From Hyphochytrium catenoides (lineage: Eukaryota > Sar > Hyphochytriomycetes > Hyphochytriales > Hyphochytriaceae): a stretch of 11,078 nt of DNA. The translations under genes and the position numbers were made by a program. Shown here in pieces: positions 8,975 through 11,078 of the stretch. The stretch's first letter is position 1, and every line of letters starts with the position of its first letter. The notes under the pieces were generated by a model. That model searched no databases, was not told the origin of the DNA, and was given only the letters and a program-made list of their open reading frames with translations. Where the stretch lies: the NCBI GenBank assembly GCA_900088475.1, contig FLMG01003882.1:1-11078 (forward strand). Reading direction: 5' to 3'.

Positions 8975-9361
8975 GGTCATTGGTGCCTCGTAAAGTAGAT
9001 TGCAGGAACAGAAATCTGGCAGCGAGACCGCCCGGCGGCGGTTCAGGACATTTTGATGGGGCTTCTTCTGATCACAGCTAGAGGAAGATGAAGCAGCTAT
9101 GCGAAGAGAACCCAAACATCGTCAAAACAGAAGCTTCTTCTTGACACATTTAGAGGCCAAGTATCTAAGAAGGCGGACAGCCTCGAGAGTCTAACGTGCT
9201 CCCAAAGCTGATGGGCAGCAGCAGCCTAAAGTCCAGAGCAAATAGGGAGAGTGTACAGCCAGCAACCCATTAACAGTAGCGTTATGAGCCTGGTGGAGAG
9301 GATAAGATGGCATCTGATACAGGCGAACTAAGTAGTAGCATGTCTACTCTGTTAGTCTGGG
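8975..9361. other. Convergent intergenic region
   Basis: This 387-bp stretch lies between two converging genes and should hold both 3' UTRs. Frames are broken and no family match was seen. It contains a small GC-rich inverted repeat at 9027-9042. Confidence 0.55.
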
Positions 9362-10782
9362 CTAGTCGAATAACCCTTTAGGGAGCTTGGCTTCCTCTTC
9401 CAATAAGGCAATGTAATCCTCATAGTAGATGTAGCCTGTCTTCTTATCGCAGGCCACGGCGAGGAAGGACTCGACCTCTCCGGAGTTGAATGCGTCCGGT
9501 CCGGTGGTCAGGAGCTGCTGCAACTTCGTCTGCGTCAGATAACCATCGCCATGTCGGTCCAAAGTCTATAAAGACAAGACAGAGGAGAAAGAGAGAGAGA
9601 GAGGGAGAGAGAAAGGATCACCTATAGAGACATGAAGAGGGAGTAGGAAGAAACGTGACAGGACCTACAGAGAAGAAGAGGAAGAGACATTGACGGGGTT
9701 GCGCTGCCTTTCTGGGGGACAAAGAGGCAAAGGATAATCATCTCTAGCCAACCTGAAATTTAGGGAGAGTCTATTGGAGGACTACGGAGCAAGAAGAAGG
9801 AAACGAAAGAGAGAGACAGAGAGAGAGAGGGCCGAAGGAAGGGAGGGAGAAGGAGAGAAAGAAGGAGAGAGTGAGAGTGGCGGGAAGGGACAGCTAGCTA
9901 CAAATATAAAATCCGTTTTGCTCTTCCTCTCCTCTACTATCTCTCTACCTGGAAGGCTTTGTGTAGGATGAAGTCAGAGTCCCGCGGAAAGCGATTTGTC
10001 AGCAGTATGGGCCGCAAGACTTCAATAACACGCTCCACCGGCGCTGTCACGCCTGCGTGGTCACGCTGCAGCTGAAGATAGAGAACGTAAGGTTCTTATC
10101 AACCTATGAGACAGAGAGAGATAAATAGGAGTGTGGCAGTGCGAACTCCGGAGGGCGACACAGAGACATCACGTGGAGATGAGAGGCAGAGAGAAAAGGA
10201 AGATATGGTTGGAGCAAGAAGGAAGAGAGAGATGAAAGAAGGGAAGATGAGTGGAGAAAGGCCCCGGTGCCGCGCACCTTGGAGATAATATGTTCCTTAA
10301 TGTCACTCTCGCTAGGACACTGGCCCAAGTAGCGCACTATTGATGGCACATCGCTGGGAACACGTGGGAGGAAGTAGGAGAGGAGAGAAGCGCTTATGAT
10401 GAGAGAGGTGAGAGGCGTAGGGTTCTCAAAGAGGAAGTGAAGTTTATGCCAAGCAAGAAGAGCAGTAGCGACTAACAGATGCAATGCGACGATGAGAAGG
10501 CTAAGAGAGAGAGAAGGATGTCATTAGGGAGCCAGAGACTGAAACATTGAGACTGAGGTTCCCTTTGCATAATATATCCCACCATCGGGAAGAGACAGAG
10601 AGAGTGAGTGTGAGAGAGAACACACTGAAGCGAGAAAGAATAGGTCAAGTTCCTCACTCAAAGGAGACCAGATTGCGGTTCTCTCTGTCGAAGATGGCAC
10701 AGGCAGCTCTGATCTGCTTCTCATATCTCCTCTCCTGCTTTAGACGCAGATTCTTCTCCGCTAAACTCTCACGACGCGCCAT
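9362..10782 (-). CDS. DRC8: Dynein regulatory complex subunit 8 (EFCAB2-like), 4 exons
   Basis: Predicted 175 aa. Exons: 10782-10658, 10353-10278, 10071-9949, 9565-9362, joined in phases 2, 0 and 0. The start ATG has an in-frame TGA five codons upstream. The protein opens with a charged helix (RRESLAEKNLRLKQERRYEK), then a first EF-hand (IFDRENRNLVSFDDV, 30-44) followed by PSIVRYLGQCPSESDI, which matches the SLGCCPSE-type segment of EFCAB2. A linker with NRFPRDSDFILHKAFQTLD (97-111) aligns with the RYRPIPED...LLRAFEVLD region. A second EF-hand (DRHGDGYLTQTK, 111-122) and a final TGYIYYEDYIALL helix (151-163) follow. Family knowledge: DRC8 is a small subunit of the nexin-dynein regulatory complex that links doublet microtubules and controls ciliary bending. 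Length fits the family (about 160-170 aa core). Loop 111-122 has Lys at position 12, so calcium binding is doubtful. Another axonemal EF-hand protein is the main alternative. Confidence 0.83.
9581..9615. repeat. (GA)n tract in DRC8 intron 3
   Basis: A short GAGA tract on the plus strand, about 16 bases inside the intron from the exon 4 acceptor. Confidence 0.85.
9790..9878. repeat. Purine-rich GA/GGA tract in DRC8 intron 3
   Basis: About 90 bp of nearly pure purine with GAGA, GGGA and GAAGGA units. The plus-strand open frame across it is a low-complexity artefact. Confidence 0.85.
10072..10277 (-). other. Intron 2 of DRC8
   Basis: A 206-bp intron, purine-rich on the plus strand, with donor GTGCGC after AAG and an acceptor ending in ATCTTCAG, phase 0. 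A second AG six bases further on (CTGCAG) would remove two residues without changing frame. Confidence 0.72.
10354..10657 (-). other. Intron 1 of DRC8
   Basis: A 304-bp intron with donor GTGAGG after TTTGA and an acceptor ending in TTCCCAG, phase 2. Splicing creates the codon for D42 and completes the first EF-hand, which supports the junction. Nothing else was recognised inside. Confidence 0.75.
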
Positions 10783-11078
10783 CTTCGCCACCGGTCAAGT
10801 CCGCGGCAGTGGGAGCACTGGCGTACTATTTGCAAGGTCGGCAGGGAAAAGTGGAGGAAGATTAACGGAAGGAAGATGAGGAGAGACGTCGTCTTTTAGG
10901 TCATAACCTTCTTGCTGTCATTTAACCTTTCCTGGTATGGCTGTGGCATAGATGACAGGCAGAGGGCAGCTGTCTAAGCGGCCGAAGAGGTGATGAAGGG
11001 ATCAGGAAGTCGAAGAAGTATAGCAAGAAGGGTAGGGGCGCCAGGCGCAGTCGTAGTGATTCCTACTTCCCAGAAAGC
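10783..11078. other. Upstream flank of DRC8, possible divergent gene start
   Basis: The part next to 10782 should hold the DRC8 promoter and 5' UTR. No clear core element was recognised. On the plus strand an ATG at 10952 opens a short basic peptide (MTGRGQLSKRPKR). The next open frame near the edge also encodes basic residues (GARRSRSDSYFPES). These could be the first exons of a gene leaving the window, but the splice signals between them are weak. Confidence 0.3.

Larger units (their letters stand above)
9566..9948 (-). other. Intron 3 of DRC8, purine-rich
   Basis: A 383-bp intron, the longest in the window, with donor GTAGAG after CAG and an acceptor ending in TTTATAG, phase 0. It holds two purine tracts. 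In the sense direction these are long pyrimidine runs, so they may strengthen acceptor recognition. Confidence 0.75.

Noticed and set aside
9001-9085. Extra 3' exon of the propeller gene after the AG at 9004
   Set aside because: No upstream donor in exon 9 gives a sensible join, and a clean stop lies at 8972-8974.
9774-9971. Plus-strand open frame rich in Arg, Glu and Lys
   Set aside because: It is a translation of purine-rich DNA in DRC8 intron 3, with part of exon 3 read on the wrong strand.

Overview
The window is nuclear DNA from an intron-rich eukaryote. It holds three multi-exon protein-coding genes that can be rebuilt by hand from splice signals, reading-frame phase and family motifs. 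All introns are GT-AG except one, which reads as GC-AG. Exons are 64-457 bp and introns 55-383 bp, and base composition looks roughly balanced. (GA)n/(TC)n tracts recur in the introns and at the left edge. The gene at the right encodes a dynein regulatory complex subunit, so the organism should build motile cilia or flagella. A unicellular protist or alga is the simplest reading. A chromerid such as Chromera is a guess from genome texture only; the sequence does not prove it.

Layout. 1-799: no recognisable gene, 3' flank of gene 1. 800-5968, minus strand: a 15-exon gene for a predicted 961-residue TCAF-like / peptidase M60-like protein, with a GATase-like lobe, a family-specific middle domain and a zinc metallopeptidase domain with an intact HELGH...E motif. 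5969-6057: an 89-bp divergent spacer. 6058-8974, plus strand: a 9-exon gene for a predicted 466-residue secreted protein with a signal peptide, six beta-propeller blades and an IPT/TIG-like domain between blades 1 and 2. 8975-9361: convergent intergenic DNA. 9362-10782, minus strand: a 4-exon gene for a predicted 175-residue EF-hand protein matching DRC8/EFCAB2. 10783-11078: upstream flank, with a weak hint of another plus-strand gene leaving the window.

The first two genes are head to head and could share a promoter. One predicts a possibly membrane-anchored M60-type hydrolase and the other a secreted adhesive or binding scaffold. A joint role at the cell surface is plausible but is inference only. 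The DRC8 gene is independent: it belongs to the ciliary nexin-dynein regulatory complex. No rRNA, tRNA, CRISPR array, transposase or viral gene was seen.
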